DNA from: CAZJKE01 sp964555625
GTDB lineage: Bacteria; Planctomycetota; Phycisphaerae; Phycisphaerales; SM1A02
Assembly (NCBI GenBank): GCA_964555625.1
Contig: CAZKTE010000061.1
Location: 1-8,509 of the forward strand
Direction: 5' to 3'
DNA: 8,509 nucleotides
Every line of letters begins with the position of its first letter. Within the stretch, counting starts at the first letter, position 1. This document shows, piece by piece, positions 7,320-8,509 of the stretch. Position numbers and translations under genes: made by a program. Under the pieces are notes generated by a model that was not told where the DNA came from, searched no databases, and worked only from the letters and a program-made list of their open reading frames with translations.

Positions 7320-8509
7320 CCTCGACCGGTCTCACCATCGACACGCCCGCGTTGCGGGCACAGTTCCCCGCGCTCGCCCAGGAGGTTCATGGCCATCCGC
7401 TGGCGTACCTCGACAACGCCGCATCGACCCAGAAGCCTCAGGCGGTCATCGACGCCGTCACCGGGTTCTACGCCCGCGACAACGCGAACATTCACCGCGG
7501 CGTCCACGCGCTGAGCGCGCGGGCAACCGCCAGCTACGAGGGTGCTCGCGCCACCATCGCCGCCTTCATTGCCGCTCCTCGCAGCGACGACGTCGTGTTC
7601 GTTCGCGGGGCAACCGAGGGCATCAACCTGGTCGCCCAGTCATGGGCGCGGCCGAGGCTCGAGGCGGGCGACGAGATTCTCATCACCCATCTTGAGCATC
7701 ACAGCAACATCGTCCCCTGGCAAATGCTCTGCTCGCAGACTGGAGCGGTCCTCCGGGTCGCGCCGATCGACGACGACGGCGTACTTGATCTCGGCGGCCT
7801 GCGAGCGCTGTTGGGGGATCGCACGAAGATCGTCGCCTTTACCAGTACGTCCAATGCAATCGGGACCATCACGCCAGTGGCCGAGATCTGCGCCTTGGCG
7901 CGCGACGCCGGCGCCATCAGCATCGTGGACGCCGCGCAGTCACTGGGCCACACCTCGACAAATGTCGTGGATCTTGGATGTGACTTCCTCGTCGCCAGCG
8001 GGCACAAGATGTACGGCCCCTCGGGCATCGGATTCGTCTTCGGCCGCGAGGAGCTGCTGGAAGCCATGGAGCCCTGGCAGGGCGGTGGAGAGATGATCCT
8101 GAGCGTCACGCACGAGAAGACTTCCTACAACCGCCCGCCCTTCCGCTTCGAGGCGGGTACGCCGAACATCGCCGGTGCCATCGGCCTCGGAGCTGCAGTG
8201 ACGGTCCTTGAGGGAATCGGCATGGATGCCATCGAGGCCGCCGAGTCGGCCCTGCTCTCCCACGGTCGTACGATGCTCGAGGCAATCGACGGCATCCGCC
8301 TGGTTGGCACTGCCCCGCGATGCGCGCCAATCCTCTGCTTCAGCGTCGAGGGGGTGCATCCCCATGACGTCGGCACGGTGCTCGATCACCTCGGGATCGC
8401 AATCCGTACCGGCCACCACTGCGCCGAGCCGCTGATGCAACGCTTTGACGCGACGGCGACCTGCCGTGCCTCGATGGCGTTCTACAATCAGGTCGAGGAG
8501 CTCGACCGC
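7316..8509 (+). CDS. sufS: Cysteine desulfurase SufS, 3' end outside window
   Basis: SufS is the PLP-dependent class II cysteine desulfurase that takes sulfur from L-cysteine as a persulfide, gives alanine, and feeds SufBCD through SufE or SufU. Its 398 codons are open to the window edge; the family is about 405-415 residues, so little is missing. Features seen are YLDNAASTQKP (31-41), RGVHALS (61-67), GATEGINLVA (98-107), LEHHSNIVPWQ (126-136) with the histidine that stacks on PLP, IVDAAQSLGH (203-212), SGHKMYGPSGIG (228-239) with PLP-lysine K231, and RFEAGTPNI (277-285). The catalytic cysteine is C369 in RTGHHCAEPLM (364-374), the group II arrangement. The ATG overlaps the sufD stop in an ATGA, so translation is probably coupled. 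A rarer residue choice is FTSTSNAIGT (175-184) where VSN(V/A)LGT is commoner. Confidence 0.95.
   Translation, partial: MTSTGLTIDTPALRAQFPALAQEVHGHPLAYLDNAASTQKPQAVIDAVTGFYARDNANIHRGVHALSARATASYEGARATIAAFIAAPRSDDVVFVRGATEGINLVAQSWARPRLEAGDEILITHLEHHSNIVPWQMLCSQTGAVLRVAPIDDDGVLDLGGLRALLGDRTKIVAFTSTSNAIGTITPVAEICALARDAGAISIVDAAQSLGHTSTNVVDLGCDFLVASGHKMYGPSGIGFVFGREELLEAMEPWQGGGEMILSVTHEKTSYNRPPFRFEAGTPNIAGAIGLGAAVTVLEGIGMDAIEAAESALLSHGRTMLEAIDGIRLVGTAPRCAPILCFSVEGVHPHDVGTVLDHLGIAIRTGHHCAEPLMQRFDATATCRASMAFYNQVEELDR

Overview
The window reads as a high-GC bacterial chromosome segment made almost entirely of recognisable housekeeping genes. Three things point to the Planctomycetes, perhaps a Phycisphaerae-like aquatic lineage. 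These are a C-type lectin-like protein ending in a PEP-CTERM-like tail (VPAP, hydrophobic stretch, five arginines), weak or absent Shine-Dalgarno sequences before several genes, and a SUF-type iron-sulfur operon. The taxonomic call is an inference, because no rRNA is present.

Left part (1-2538). The 3' end of a CBS-domain protein gene lies on the plus strand. The recJ exonuclease gene converges on it from the minus strand and overlaps its last 75 bases. recJ diverges, across a 72-base gap, from a plus-strand adenylate kinase gene whose best promoter candidate predicts an almost leaderless mRNA.

Middle part (2539-3775). A small secreted lectin-like protein is followed by a complete single-piece tmRNA gene (ssrA). 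The tmRNA has a seven-base-pair acceptor stem, a T arm, an H-type first pseudoknot, further pseudoknot pairings and a 10-residue tag read as AGNHSYALAA. A long hairpin directly after it probably ends transcription. About 125 bases of leader then precede the next operon.

Right part (3776-8509). The order is sufB, sufC, sufD, sufS on the plus strand, with gaps of 16 and 6 bases and then a 4-base ATGA overlap. It is a tightly coupled operon for Fe-S cluster assembly. SufS supplies persulfide sulfur and the SufBCD ATPase scaffold builds the cluster. sufS runs off the window, probably only a few codons before its end. No SufE, SufU, SufA or SufR gene is visible.

I see no undescribed defence, mobile or secretion system. 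The most unusual items are the lectin-like protein, which has no lysine or arginine across 187 residues, the long convergent overlap at the recJ end, and the tmRNA tag sequence.
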